Origin: Phyto melanocephala
Lineage: Eukaryota > Arthropoda > Insecta > Diptera > Rhinophoridae
Direction: 5' to 3'
Assembly: GCA_941918925.1 (NCBI GenBank)
Contig: OW799234.1
Coordinates: forward strand, 63,821,043-63,885,042
DNA length: 64,000 nt
The position numbers and the translations under genes are program-made. A model generated the notes under the pieces. It was given only the letters and a program-made list of their open reading frames with translations. It had not been told where the DNA came from and made no database searches. Positions 49,140-59,162 of the stretch are shown one piece after another; the stretch's first letter is position 1, and each line of letters starts with the position of its first letter.

Positions 49140-50529
49140 TCATAAAGGATACTGTTGTAGGCTTCCATAAGTAGTTTCCTCTTTTTGGAAGGGGTACCCC
49201 GACATTAATCTGCTTAACTTAACTGTTAACTCGACAGCTTTTTTAGTAGCGTGCGTGAACAGAGTATGTAATAGGGTGATCGACTCGGCTTTACAACCGG
49301 TGGAAAACCCGGTTTTTTCCTCTTTTTGCTGGCGGTTTTTTCTAAATATTGATTTTTCGAATATCGAATACACCGGTTTTTATCCGAAAAAACCGGTTTT
49401 TTTATATTTTTAAGTTTATTTTCATATATCTTTGTAACCAATCGTACCATAGTATATTGAGTACGCGAAAAGTTTCCAAAAATCAGAAAAAAAACTATTA
49501 AATATTCTTACATAATATTGTAAGAAATTTATTTGTTGTTTAAAAAACGAATGCAAAATAAGAAAAATAATTAAGCTAAAATATTATTTTTTATAGGATA
49601 TAAACCTAACGTTAAAAGTTAAAAGTAATTGGAGCATAAACTAAGCTGATTGATCACCTTTAGGTGAAAAGTGTAGTTACAATAAAGAAAAAGCAATAAT
49701 CTCTTTTCCCATATCCTAATTTTAATTAATGGCATTGAGTGTCTGTCAACTTAAATTTCAATTAAACCATTGAACAAACTAGTTTGTGCCGGTATTTGTA
49801 TGTCTGTCTGGGGTATAAGAAAGAATTTTTTAAATAAAATTTTAAAGATTTTCTTTCTAGTCTTTAAAATGTATTTCAAATTACAGAAATCATTTCAAAC
49901 AAAATACGTTAGTGAATATTAGTATTTAACATTTAAAACATGTACAGAAGGAGATAACAATTTATAACAGCCTTATAAAAACTCTTATTTATTTATGTAT
50001 TAATTTTTGTATTTATTTATTTAACTAGTAAAGAGTACCTTTTGACCTAAATTCAACTAATTAAAACCAAATTAGTCAACTGCATTCATGTCAGTTATTG
50101 CGTTATTGTGCAGCCAAACGTATATAAACTGTAAAAATTTCATATTTAGATATAATTTTTATTATAATCTTTTTGAACAATATTTTTTAATTTTTTCTTT
50201 AAAGATTATATTTTATATATTCGAACCGGTTAATCGGTTTTTTCTTAATTTTCAAAATAGCAACCGGTTTTTTTTAAATTCTAAGTTTCAAACTATTTGA
50301 AAACCGGTTTCTTAAAAAAGTAGAATAATCGATCACCCTAGTATGTAAGCTTTGAATCCAATCGTATGCCAAGATATTTAACAATATCCCTTGTTCTCAT
50401 AATAATTTTGTCAAAACATTTATAGCTCCCAACATACATCGTACAATGAGTTAGGGGGAAGTACGTACACCCTTCCTCAATCGAACGATTTTTTGTCGAA
50501 ATAAAAGAAAAGAGATAAATATAAATCAC
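49140..50529 (-). pseudogene. LINE reverse transcriptase fragment split by a MITE
   Basis: On the minus strand the part right of the MITE gives IVKYLGIRLDSKLTY (50390-50345). The part left of it gives HATKKAVELTVKLSRLM and LWKP/YGSLQQY (49255-49145). Together they match the thumb region after the YxDD box in R1/LOA-like LINE reverse transcriptases: a YLGxxLD segment, then an AAxKA...LSRLM segment. The two parts abut when the intervening 1069-bp element and one 8-bp duplication are removed, with one frame slip. The RT catalytic core is missing. Confidence 0.72.
49272..50340. mobile_element. hAT-type MITE with exact 8-bp duplication
   Basis: The ends TAGGGTGATCGA are inverted (49272-49283 and 50329-50340). 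GTATGTAA occurs immediately outside on both sides (49264-49271 and 50341-50348), an 8-bp target duplication typical of hAT. Near both ends AACCGGTTTTTT motifs and their complements recur, giving subterminal repeats that a transposase could bind. No transposase is encoded. Confidence 0.9.
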
Positions 50530-50575
50530 ACAAAGATTTAAGATTATAGATGTAATAGTTTTGTAGATATCTAAT

Positions 50576-50776
50576 CAAGGCATATTTATTCATCAGGTAA
50601 TTGCAGTTCGGAGAAAATTTTTTTGTTTATATTTTTTATATATGAAGTTGACATTTGAAATTAATGAGAGAGAAGAGAAAATTGTTTTTTATCTATAGAC
50701 TTTGACAGCTGAAATAAGTGAAGAAAAAAATAATCAGCTGACGAAACAAGACTACCTGATGAATAAATATGCCTTG
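50576..50776. mobile_element. 201-bp MITE with 9-bp duplication
   Basis: Inverted repeats of 24 bp start CAAGGCATATTTATTCATCA (50576) and close at 50776. ATATCTAAT lies on both outer sides (50567-50575 and 50777-50785). A 9-bp duplication points to a Mutator-like origin, though an 8-bp class (hAT or P) cannot be ruled out. Confidence 0.88.
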
Positions 50777-50785
50777 ATATCTAAT

Positions 50786-52660
50786 AAAACTTATTCTACT
50801 GTTCTTTTCTAATTATATTTTTAACCAAAGGTAAAATATTGTTCTGACTATGCGGCAAAAACGATTAGTATTTTGGAGATGCCATGGCCACTTTAAATTT
50901 TTTCTGGCGATGCGCTTAGCATCATTTCACTTTTTATTTATATAGATTACAAGTCAATTTTGTTTTATAATAGAACTTGGTGGACTATAAATAAAGTTAT
51001 TCATATACCAACTCTAAGTTCCGTTTCGTAACTGGCCATAAAGTGACGTATTTGCTTGTCATGTAACATGACGTAACGTATCTAACGTAACGTGACACCA
51101 GAAAATATTTAAAAAAAAAGCTTAATGGCATTTAAGTTGTGCGTTGTGCTGTTTTTATATTTCCAGCGATCGCTTTGATTCGAAGTTTATCGTGTAACTA
51201 ATTTTTGTTACACTCATAAAACACATGCAAAATTTTCTATAAAAAGTCTAATGAACGTTTAAAGTTTGTTAAAAAAAAAACTACAAAGTCATAGGAAGGA
51301 GTGCCTGTCGCAAAAATACTCTTTTGTCTAAAATTTAGAAGCTAAAATTTTAAGGCAAACTGCAACTTTTAAAACAGGATTTTTGCCGCACTTAGCTAGA
51401 CCTTAAACCAATCATCTCAAGTTGTTTAATATAAAGAAAAGTTGCAAATCGCAGTGTATCACAGCAATAATTTTGCACAAATAATTTAAAATGTTGTCTA
51501 ATGTAGGGTACTCGATAAAAACTAAACTTGACCAGTTTTATCGCCTGCTATTAGTATACAGTTTCATTTTAAAAACAAAACAAACAAAAAAAAAAACAAA
51601 TTAGATATAGAGTAACAAAATCGTTCAAAAGAAACGGATATAAATTTGCTAACCTAACGAAAAGAATGACAATGGAAAATAAAAATAAAACAGTAACAAA
51701 ATAAGGACTTTTTTTTTAAATGAACCCAAATTGGTACAAAGATTGAAAGAAATATAAAAAAGGATCAAAGCCAATTTACAACAAAAAATATTCGAAGCAA
51801 AAAAAGCAAAGCAAGCACAGAATCAAACGTAAAGCAAAAACAATGGCAGCTAATACACAAAATAAGCATTTTAAAAATACTGGCAGATGATAATACCCAA
51901 GGAGGCTGAAATTTAAAAATGATTTAATTGTCATATGCATTGGCTAAACTTCTTCTTTTATTTTTTTTAATTAAAGCTTCTGTGTGATGTACATTTTTAA
52001 GTTTAATATCAAGTAAAAACAAGATTCAAAAGAGAAGGATAAATACATGCATACGTTATAGTAAATGTGGCAAGCGAGCAACTAAAAATGGTTTATGATT
52101 AAAAACAATTTAAGGAAACTTTTTTAAAAAGCAGTATTTGTTTGTTCCATTTTTTACGACACAATTATTTTCCTGCAGAAAATTGTCTTTTGTCTGTTTT
52201 TAAGGACAAAATGCTTTTAAAATAGTCGTTGGACTTAACGAAAAAATCCACTATGCACTACGCATTTACAATATGTTATCGTGAACACATCCACACAAAC
52301 ACACCTAGAACCCCAAAATGTATAAGTAATGTACGAGGATAGGCGGAGAAATGTCAAATTATATAGTTTGGGTTCTCATTAATTTGTAAATCAAAGATCT
52401 GTGGATCTATTTTATGTTGGAAATGGTTTTTCTAGGTCTTCAAATACTTATACAAAAGGTTTGAATGGTTTAAACATGAAAAGTTTCTTCAAACTGCTTT
52501 TATCATGCTCTAGTTTTAAAGTTCTCACTGTCTCAACTAAAAGAACAATGCAAAATCATACAAAAACGTACAAACACTGGTTCAAAGTAACTGCATTAGA
52601 TTAATTTATATCACCTGTGTTCCTTGACTGAGCTTTTGCTTACAGATCGTCCTTCGTAAA
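50786..52660. other. No gene recognised
   Basis: AT-rich with poly-A blocks at about 51570-51720 and a small ACGTAACGT repeat near 51050-51095. Nothing coding is supported. Confidence 0.5.
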
Positions 52661-52676
52661 TTATTTATTTATTTAT
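52661..52676 (-). repeat. (ATAA)n tail of the minus-strand LINE
   Basis: TTATTTATTTATTTAT on the plus strand is an ATAA-repeat tail on the minus strand. It lies about 100 bp beyond the LINE stop codon at 52781-52779, where a non-LTR 3' tail is expected. Confidence 0.65.
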
Positions 52677-52857
52677 GTGTTTAATTTATTGTCTATAGAT
52701 TATAAATCCTTACAGACTAAAGTATATAAAATAACGAAACAAAATTAAGGTTATATATAAAATAATATTCTATACAATTCAACGATTTAAATATAAAATG
52801 ATATTTCTTCTGACAATTTCTTTATTTTCATTAAGGCCAATAAGGTGATAATAATTA
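52677..52857 (-). pseudogene. Last codons and 3' UTR of the minus-strand LINE
   Basis: From 52857 down, the minus strand reads NYYHLIGLNENKEIVRRNII and LYLNR, then TGA (52781-52779). This continues the LINE frame that stops at 56119, once the transposon 52858-56118 and one TTA are removed. About 100 bp of 3' UTR follow, then the ATAA tail. Confidence 0.8.
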
Positions 52858-53372
52858 CACTGTGCATGAAATTTACACTTTTTTTACGTGACAAGCTGGG
52901 CACCTGGCGTTTGAACATAATTCGGGTACGCTGAATCCAGTGGTGCCCGCAGTTTTTTAAGATTAGCTCTGGTTTTCGAGATATACCGTTATTTCGAAAA
53001 TGGAGGAGGTTGCACAACATATGTTCGCGTAACTCAAAAACGCTTTAGCATATTGAAAAAAATTAAAAAACCGAAATTCCGCAATAAAATTTCCTTTAGC
53101 AAAAATAAAACTTCTTTCTAATATCCCAAGTCGTTTTAGAAACATAATTTTTTTTTTTTAAATTAATTTTTTTATCGAAATTTCGAAATTTTTGTTTTTT
53201 AAAAAATCATAAAAAATTAAAAAATGCAGGTAGACTTTTAATTGCAGACATATAAAAAATGAATCTGGTAACAAAACAAGCCATAAATGTTTAAAATCTG
53301 TTGGCAACTTTTGATTTTATTCACAAAAGTCGACAAATTTTAATTAATTTAAGAATGTCATAAAACGCAATA
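52858..53372 (+). repeat. Left terminal inverted repeat, about 515 bp
   Basis: It pairs with 55608-56118. Shared landmarks are GGGCACCTGGCG (52898-52909), CATAATTCGGGTACGCTGAAT, AATGGAGGAGGTTGCA, TCGTTTTAGAAACATAAT and ATGTCATAAAACGCAA. The outermost 30 bp pair poorly: 32 bases lie between CACTGTGC start and GACAAGC here, against 22 on the right. Confidence 0.92.
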
Positions 53373-53744
53373 TTTGTATGGGAGGCCCCCTAAGAGGTGG
53401 AGTTACCGATTAAAAAATTCTTAGAATTAAGAAATAAAGTCATAAATGCTTTCATCTTTGTATTTTATTGTGCAGTCAAAACCGCACTAATCGGTCTTGT
53501 AAAAAACTTAAATAACATATTCTATTATTATACCTGGAACAGGTAGAAATATTATTCGTTCTGGTTTTTTTTACAAAACATGGTCATGAACGTCTCGACA
53601 GGTACTTTGATTAAAACAATTACAGTATAAATAAGAGTTCCTAAACCCCTTCACTTTCATATGGAAAGTGCTTGCGAAAGTGATTAGTGAAGTTAAAAGC
53701 CTTTAACAGTCTCCTATCCAATAAGTTATATTGAAATATATAAG

Positions 53745-54071
53745 ATGGAGGCGTGTAAAAAGTTTAATTACTTTTGTTATGTGTGTGGGAAATATAAAAA
53801 TATGCCAAGTCGCCGTAAAATCACTACTGAAACAAGTACCTTGTATTTATCATATTTTTCTTTAAGGGTTATATATGGTAAGAGTTGGACACCATCAATA
53901 GTGTGTACACACTGCATTTACCATTTAAATAAGTGGGGAAAAACTGGAGACACCATGCCATTTGGTGTTCCAATGATTTGGAGAGATCCCATAGTTGATG
54001 TTGAAGTTGAGTGTTATGCATGCATAAATTATACAGTCACAATGAAATCACGCAAGATCGTCTGGATATAA
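53745..54071 (+). CDS. Transposon protein, N-terminal cysteine-rich part
   Basis: The frame starts at an ATG about 370 bp inside the left arm and gives 108 residues. It begins MEACKKFNYFCYVCGKY and has three C-x2-C pairs: CYVC (about residues 11-14), CTHC (about 52-55) and CYAC (about 91-94). A SWTPSIVC segment and the phrase MPFGVPMIWRDP come before the last pair. Such paired cysteines suggest a zinc-binding, probably DNA-binding, head. The frame closes at TAA after KIVWI. Similar protein (QSILLTKELKRANILAPGVQ) resumes in another frame from about 54101, so a lesion or an unrecognised intron lies at 54060-54100. I recall this head-plus-body arrangement from unnamed arthropod proteins, without a functional name. 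The role is inferred from position between long TIRs. Confidence 0.75.
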   Translation: MEACKKFNYFCYVCGKYKNMPSRRKITTETSTLYLSYFSLRVIYGKSWTPSIVCTHCIYHLNKWGKTGDTMPFGVPMIWRDPIVDVEVECYACINYTVTMKSRKIVWI

Positions 54072-54100
54072 TGGTACGGCGTCTAAAATTATCTTAAATA

Positions 54101-54252
54101 CAGAGCATTCTCTTGACTAAAGAGTTAAAACGAGCTAATATTTTAGCACCAGGTGTACAAACATACGGGGCTATCAATCGCCATAGACGATTTACGACTT
54201 TTTTAAATCTATTGAGAATAATTCTATTGCGTATTGTACTGACATCCGCGGA
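54101..54252 (+). pseudogene. Frame-shifted linker of the transposon protein
   Basis: One frame gives KELKRANILAPGVQ and NRHRRFTTF up to the T6 run at 54199-54204. After a one-base slip there, the next frame gives DFFKSIENNSIAYCTDIRG, which runs without a stop into the main segment. This shows that the head and body were once a single protein. Confidence 0.7.
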
Positions 54253-54787
54253 TTGGTTTTAACAATGCAAAATGAATATAATCCTGGAGATTGGCGCTTA
54301 TTCATTGATTCTTCCAAAAGTAGCTTAAAAGCAGTTTTGCTACATGTCACTAATTTAAAAAGTCCTATTCCGATAGCACTTAGCACAAATACTAAAGAGA
54401 CATACGCATCAATGAAAAAAATAATACAGTTAATAAAATATGAAGACCACAAGTGGAAAATATGCGCAGATTTAAAAGTGGTAGCTCTTTTAAGAGGCAT
54501 GCAATTGGGCTATACTAAAAATATGTGCTTCATGTGCTTATGGAATACGCGTTTCGATGGCGACCAGTACAATACACGGGATTGGGCTTTACGTGAGGAA
54601 AGCAGATTGCATAGAAACAATGTTATTGAGTTACCACTTGTGTCGATGGAAAAGATTTTGCTTCCTCCACTCCACATCAAACTGAATATTGTAAAAAATT
54701 TTATAAAAGCATTGAGCCCAGATGGTGTTGCTTTTACCGAATTGCACCGAATTTTTCCACGATTAAGCGGCATGAAAGTAAAAGAAG
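54253..54787 (+). CDS. Transposon protein, putative catalytic part, exon upstream of intron
   Basis: Continuous with the upstream frame (a TTG at 54253 is not a real start). Residues counted from there show NEYNPGDWRLFIDSSKSSLK (about 7-26), KICADLKVVALLRGMQLGY (about 70-88), CFMCLW (about 92-97), LLPPLHIKLNIVKNF (about 136-150) and FPRLSGMKVKEG (about 169-180). IDSS and CADLK have the look of the first two aspartates of an RNase H-like DDE fold, with a C-x2-C insertion after the second. That reading is inference. The exon ends at 54787 in AAAGAAG|GTATGA, a good insect 5' splice site. Read-through past it gives only 14 unrelated residues and a stop. Confidence 0.78.
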
Positions 54788-54853
54788 GTATGAACTCTAA
54801 CTACTTTATTCAATTAGATTTATATTTCATTTCATAATGTTTCTATTTTACAG
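54788..54853 (+). other. 66-bp spliceosomal intron
   Basis: Begins GTATGA and ends TTCTATTTTACAG. Removing it joins K-V-K-E-G to I-L-N-G in frame. A size in the 60s is typical of fly introns. A polypyrimidine tract is visible before AG. Confidence 0.88.
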
Positions 54854-55236
54854 GAATTCTTAATGGACCGGACATTCGCCGTCTTATGAAGGACCATCAA
54901 TTTGAGGTTGCATTGAATGATATCGAGCTATTGGCCTGGAATTGTGTGAAATCAGTAATAGAAAATGTATTAGGAAATCATCGGTCTGAAAACTGGCGAA
55001 TTTTAATCAAAAATATGCTAACCGCATTTAAAAACTTAAACGTTAGAATGTCATTGAAAATACATTTTTTGCATTGCCATGCCGAAAAATTTAATGAACA
55101 ATCACCAGCCGAGTCTGATGAACATGGCGAGAGATTACACCAAGTAACAGCCAGGCTCGAACACTGGTATAGCGGCAAACAACTTGATTTGCTATTAGGG
55201 GATATTTGTTGGAATCTGCAGGAGGAAGAAGAATAA
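54854..55236 (+). CDS. Transposon protein, C-terminal exon
   Basis: It continues ILNGPDIRRLMKDHQFEVAL through ELLAWNCVKSVIENVLGNHR, then MSLKIHFLHCHAEKF, SDEHGERLHQVTARLEHWY and LLLGDICWNLQEEEE to TAA at 55234-55236. The glutamate in DEHGERLHQ is the best candidate for the third acid of a DDE triad (inference). The MSLKIHFLH and GERxHQ blocks are the most family-like parts of the protein. A poly(A) signal AATAAA follows at 55244-55249. The exon is intact for its whole length. Confidence 0.82.
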
Positions 55237-55243
55237 ATTTCTA

Positions 55244-55249
55244 AATAAA
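55244..55249 (+). promoter_or_regulatory. Poly(A) signal AATAAA
   Basis: Eight bases after the stop codon of the transposon gene. A second AATAAA overlaps the stop itself at 55232-55237. Confidence 0.6.
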
Positions 55250-55607
55250 AACTTTAACTTTAATTACTTAGCAACACAAATTTTTTAGTTTGGTTATTAT
55301 AAAAAATTTCATCTTTTCTGAAAAAATCAAAAGTTGTAGACAGACTTTAATCACTAATAGCTTTTTTTGTTTGGAACTTTGTTTTTTATACGCGTAGAAC
55401 CCTAGCCTTAAATTTTGCACCTGCAGTGCCTGAGATACCCCTAGACGGGCCAAATTTATGACCAGCGCAACTTTATTTTTCATTTCCATCATTTGTTTAT
55501 AAGGCTTAGGATTCACTCCTAGGGGGATAAAATGTATGACCGACCTCCAATGTTTTTTGTTCTTAACATTTTCTCAAATTATACTTTCCATTTATCACCA
55601 CCCCTTA

Positions 55608-56118
55608 GGGTGGTTGCGTTTTATGACATTCTTAAATTAATTAAAATTTGTCGACTTTTGTGATTAAAATCAAAAGTTGCTAACAGATTTTAAAGATTTA
55701 TGGCTTGTTTTGTTATCAGCTTTATTTTTTATATGTCTGCAAAATATTAGAAGCCTACCTGCATTATGCATTTAATTTTTTATGAATTTTTAAAAAACAA
55801 AAATTTCGAAATTTCGATAAAAAAATTAATTTTTTTTTTTCAAAAAACAAAAATTATGTTTCTAAAACGACTGGGGATATTAGAAAGAAATTTTATTTTT
55901 CCTAAAGGAAATTTTATTGCAAAATTTTTTCAATAAGCTAAAGCGTTTTTAAGTTACGCTAACATATGTTATGCAACCTCCTCCATTTTCAAAATAACGG
56001 TATATCTCGAAAGCCAGAGCCAATCTTAAAAAACCGCGGGCACCACTGAATTCAGCGTACCCGAATTATGTTAAAACGCCAGGTGCCCGGCTTGTCTGTT
56101 TTTTCAACTAGCATAGTG
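55608..56118 (-). repeat. Right terminal inverted repeat, about 511 bp
   Basis: Reverse-complement partner of 52858-53372. It ends GCATAGTG at 56118, followed by TTA. Inner homology stops near GTTGCGTTTTATGACATTC (55611). Confidence 0.92.
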
Positions 56119-57505
56119 TTATTAAAGTTTTCACATATACGACAAAGAGGATCATTATTAGCATAGTTGGATTTATAGTATTTTAAGTTAATAAAACGGA
56201 AATTTCGAGTTGGTTAAAAGATATTTTACTTAGCAGGAATTCAGAGTCGATATCGCCTTGAATTAGGCCCAGCACAAAAGAAAAACTCAGCATTGAACGA
56301 CGACTTTTTAAAGTTGGTAATTTTATAAGACAAAGTCTGCTTTCGTATGAATGTAGTAAAAACGAATTCCATCCAAGGCCACGAAGACAAAATATTAAAA
56401 ACTTCTTTTGTACAGACTCGATACTATCAATATGAATATTATAGTAAGGATCCCAAATAATCGATCCGTATTCTAGAATAGGTCGAACTAACCATGAATA
56501 TAATTGTTTCGTAATATAAGGATCTAGAAATTCCTTGCACCACCTTTTCATAAATCCAAGTACACAATTTGCTTTGTTAACAATTAAAGAAATATGGTCA
56601 CGAAAATTTAATTGCTGATCAAGCAAAATACCAAGACCAAGAAAGTTAAGAACTTTATCAAGTTTACACTCATTAATGCAATAAAATAAATCCAATTTCC
56701 AAATTCTGAAAAAGGACATATGCTTACATTTTTTTATATTCAGTTCCATTAAGTTGATTTTACACCAATTAACCAATTTGTCAATATCAGATTGAAGGAA
56801 AACTTGATCTTCGGGATTATTAGAAGAACGCAAATTTTTGATATCATCGGCATACATAAAAACTTTAGAGTGCTAAATAACTGAGGAAAGATCGTTTATA
56901 AATAAGGTAAATAAAAGAGGACCAGGGTGGCTACCTTGCGGAACATCAGAAGGAACTTTGATACCATTAGACGTAGCGCTTCCATACTTAACTTGTTGAG
57001 TTCTAAAAGACAAGTATGATCTTAACCATTTTATTGTCATATCCGAAAATCCCATTAATGACAATTTGTAAAGCAAGAGATCATGGTTTACCTTATCAAA
57101 AGCTTTACTCAAATCTGTATAGATAGCATCAGTTTGCAGATTATTTATAAAACCGTCATTTATTGTAGCTCCAAAATATTAGTCGTTGTAGAGCGATGTT
57201 TACAAAAACCATGTTGGCACGGTGATAAAATCCAAGAAATTTGATCATATAAATTATCAGTTAAAATTTTTTCAAAAACTTTGGGAATATCACTCAGCTT
57301 AGCAATGCCACGATAATTTGATCTCTCAATTTCGCTTCCATTTTTAAACAACGGAATTATATACGATAATTTCCAAATCAATGGTACGTACCCTAATTTA
57401 ATGGATTTGTTAAATATAGCAGTAAGCGGGTAACATACATTTTCTGCACAATTTTTTAGAACACAATTTGGTATTTCATCTGGACCTGCATTAAACGAAT
57501 TATTT
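56119..57505 (-). pseudogene. Non-LTR retrotransposon reverse transcriptase, minus strand, 5'-truncated
   Basis: The minus strand from about 57505 reads AGPDEIPNCVLKNC, then SNYRGIAKLSDIPKVFEKIL and QHGFCKHRSTTTN (RT fingers). After a frameshift near 57170 come TDLSKAFDKVNHDLL (motif A) and VPQGSHPGPLLFTLFIND (motif B). One stop later is FMYADD (catalytic YADD, near 56850). The thumb and tail run to LGILLDQQLNFRDH and GSIIWDPYYN. A frame slip near 56200 leads to NNDPLCRICENFN at the transposon edge, and the end of the protein is at 52857-52779. It differs clearly from the two Jockey copies in this window. The clade (CR1/RTE/R1 side) is not settled. It has only about three lesions besides the insertion, so it is rather young. 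Confidence 0.88.
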
Positions 57506-57507
57506 TT

Positions 57508-59146
57508 GCTGGTGCTGAATTATTCATAAAATCTAACATTCAATATGAAGTTGCACAAGAATTTCAAATTAATTTGTTAGAATCAGCAGGATTTAAAGTT
57601 ATTTGTAATACTATTCCAATTAACATTTATTCTATATATTTCCAAAACATTCAGTAAAATGCCAAGATTATGAAAACTTTTTTAAAACATTAGGTTCACG
57701 CTTCACTGTGGCTGGAGATTATAACGCAAAACACCCTTGGTAGGGCTCTAGACTTTCTAATCCAAAGGGTAAAGAATTATATAAGTGCATAATGCAAATC
57801 AGTTTAAACACATTATCAGGAGGTAGACCAACATATTGGCCTACTGATCCAACAAAAATACCAGACCTCCTCGACTTCGTTGTATACAGCGGCATCTCTA
57901 GATACTCACTTGATATCTTAAATGATGATAGCTTTAGTTCAGATCACACGCCTTTCATTGTTAATTACAATGTCAATATTAAACTAACCCCTAAAAATGT
58001 TAAACTTATAAAGCGAAACACTAATTTAGACTTCTTCGAAGAATTTATTGAAAATAATGTAGACCTTAACATGAAAATTCGAACTGAAAAAAATTTAGAT
58101 GATGCTGTTAAAACTTTTTCCTTATTCCCCACCAACTGTTTACTGTCAGAACGTAGGTCGCAAAGTACAAGCGTCAGCGGCGGGTCGGGAAATGATTAGG
58201 CAATCAAGACGACTAAGAAGAATTTGGCAACGCACGAGAAACCCAAAAGATAAAACTAACTGGAACCTGGCAATAAAGTTGTGCTCAGAAAAGTTGGCTA
58301 AAGAGAGAAATTAAAGTATAAACTTCTATTTAAAAAAACTTAAACCTCAAAATAAAAATAAAGAACATGAACTATACAACGCCACTAAATTTCTTAAACG
58401 ACCTACAATTAGAAATATTCCTGTAAAAAATTCAAATAATCTATGGTGTAGAAGAGACATTGAAAAATCCATTGCTTTTGCCGACCATTTAGAACAAACA
58501 TTTAAACCAGAATATATAAATAACGATGACGTCTGTATCCGTCAGTTTTTAGATATCGCGTGTCAAATGGAACTGCCAATAAAGCATATTACCCCACATG
58601 AAACAAAAATGGAAATAAATGCTTTAAATAATAAGAAATCTACAGGATATGATTAAATAGATGCGACTGCAATCAAGTCGTTACCATTTAAGAGTGTTAT
58701 ATTTTTCACTCTAATATATAACTCCATTTTATGACTTCAACATAATCCGTCACAATGGAAGTGTGCGGAATTAATGATGGTTTTAAAACCAGGTAAACCA
58801 GAGAATGTAGTATCTTCTTATAGACCTATTAGTCTACTTCCAATATTTTCAAAAATATTTAAAAAATTACTTTTAAAACGTTTAACACCACTCCTAAAGG
58901 AAAATTATATAATTCCTGACCACCAGTTCGGGTTTAAAAATAAGCATGAAACACCAGAACAATGCCATCAAATTATAAAGGTAATCACTGATTCCTTTGA
59001 GAACAAAAAGAACTGTTCTGCAGTGTTTTTGGACATTCACCAGGCGTTCGATAAAGTTTGGCACGAAGGATTGTTATACAAATTAAAAACTAATCTTCCA
59101 GCACCGTTCTATAATTTTTTTCGATCATATTTAAAGAACAGATTCG
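57508..59146 (+). pseudogene. Jockey-type LINE, endonuclease to mid RT
   Basis: It starts inside the AP-endonuclease domain (FAGAELFIKSNIQYEV, then VAGDYNAKHPW, LLDFVVYSGI and SSDHTPFIVNYN by 57972). After frame slips near 58110 and 58315 come IRQSRRLRRIWQRTRNPKDK and FYLKKLKPQN. RT follows: NNKKSTGYD, SSYRPISLLPIFSKIFKKLL, DHQFGFKNKHETPEQCHQII, FLDIHQAFDKVWHEGLL (motif A) and FFRSYLKNR at 59145. Motif B, the FADD box and the tail are absent, because the sequence breaks at a DINE-like 3' hairpin. At least two stops and two frameshifts are seen. It lies head to head with the minus-strand LINE; both are cut near 57505. Confidence 0.88.
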
Positions 59147-59162
59147 GCACGGCCGAATAGTA
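59140..59162 (+). mobile_element. Terminal DINE hairpin scrap at the LINE break
   Basis: AGATTCGGCACGGCCGAATAG is the DINE 3' hairpin of the type seen at 630-646. It supplies the last residues (FGTAE) of the LINE frame, so these are not LINE sequence. The usual ATAGTGCTCTTACTTGTT tail is not present, so this may be a tiny remnant or a recombination joint. Confidence 0.6.

Larger units (their letters stand above)
52858..56118 (+). mobile_element. Long-TIR DNA transposon encoding a CxxC / putative DDE protein
   Basis: Two arms of about 510 bp (52858-53372 and 55608-56118) are inverted copies with roughly 90% similarity by eye, starting CACTGTGC and CACTATGC. TTA sits directly outside both ends (52855-52857 and 56119-56121). 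Between the arms is one gene on the plus strand (53745-55236) with one evident intron. The element interrupts a LINE reading frame, which closes exactly when the element and one TTA are taken out. The CACTR ends and 3-bp duplication fit the CACTA/CMC group, but I cannot name the transposase family with certainty. This is an autonomous-type copy, now mildly decayed. Confidence 0.9.

Noticed and set aside
52858..52864. CACTGTG end as a RAG recombination-signal heptamer or Transib end
   Set aside because: It fits a heptamer in reverse and CACTATG fits the Transib pattern, but no nonamer is seen, the duplication is 3 bp and not 5 bp, and the protein does not resemble RAG1.
52787..53020. Minus-strand 77-residue frame as a gene
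   Set aside because: It is a chimera of the left TIR and the last codons of the LINE; the part after the TIR edge (VIIITLLALMKIKKL) is a different frame from the LINE protein.
54072..54100. A tiny intron joining the head and linker of the transposon protein
   Set aside because: The acceptor TACAG at about 54103 is plausible, but the only nearby GT would make an intron of about 30 bp, too short for a fly; a lesion is more likely.
54192..54773. Minus-strand frames of 102 and 87 residues
   Set aside because: Antisense shadows of the transposon gene, which is supported by splice sites and conserved blocks on the plus strand.
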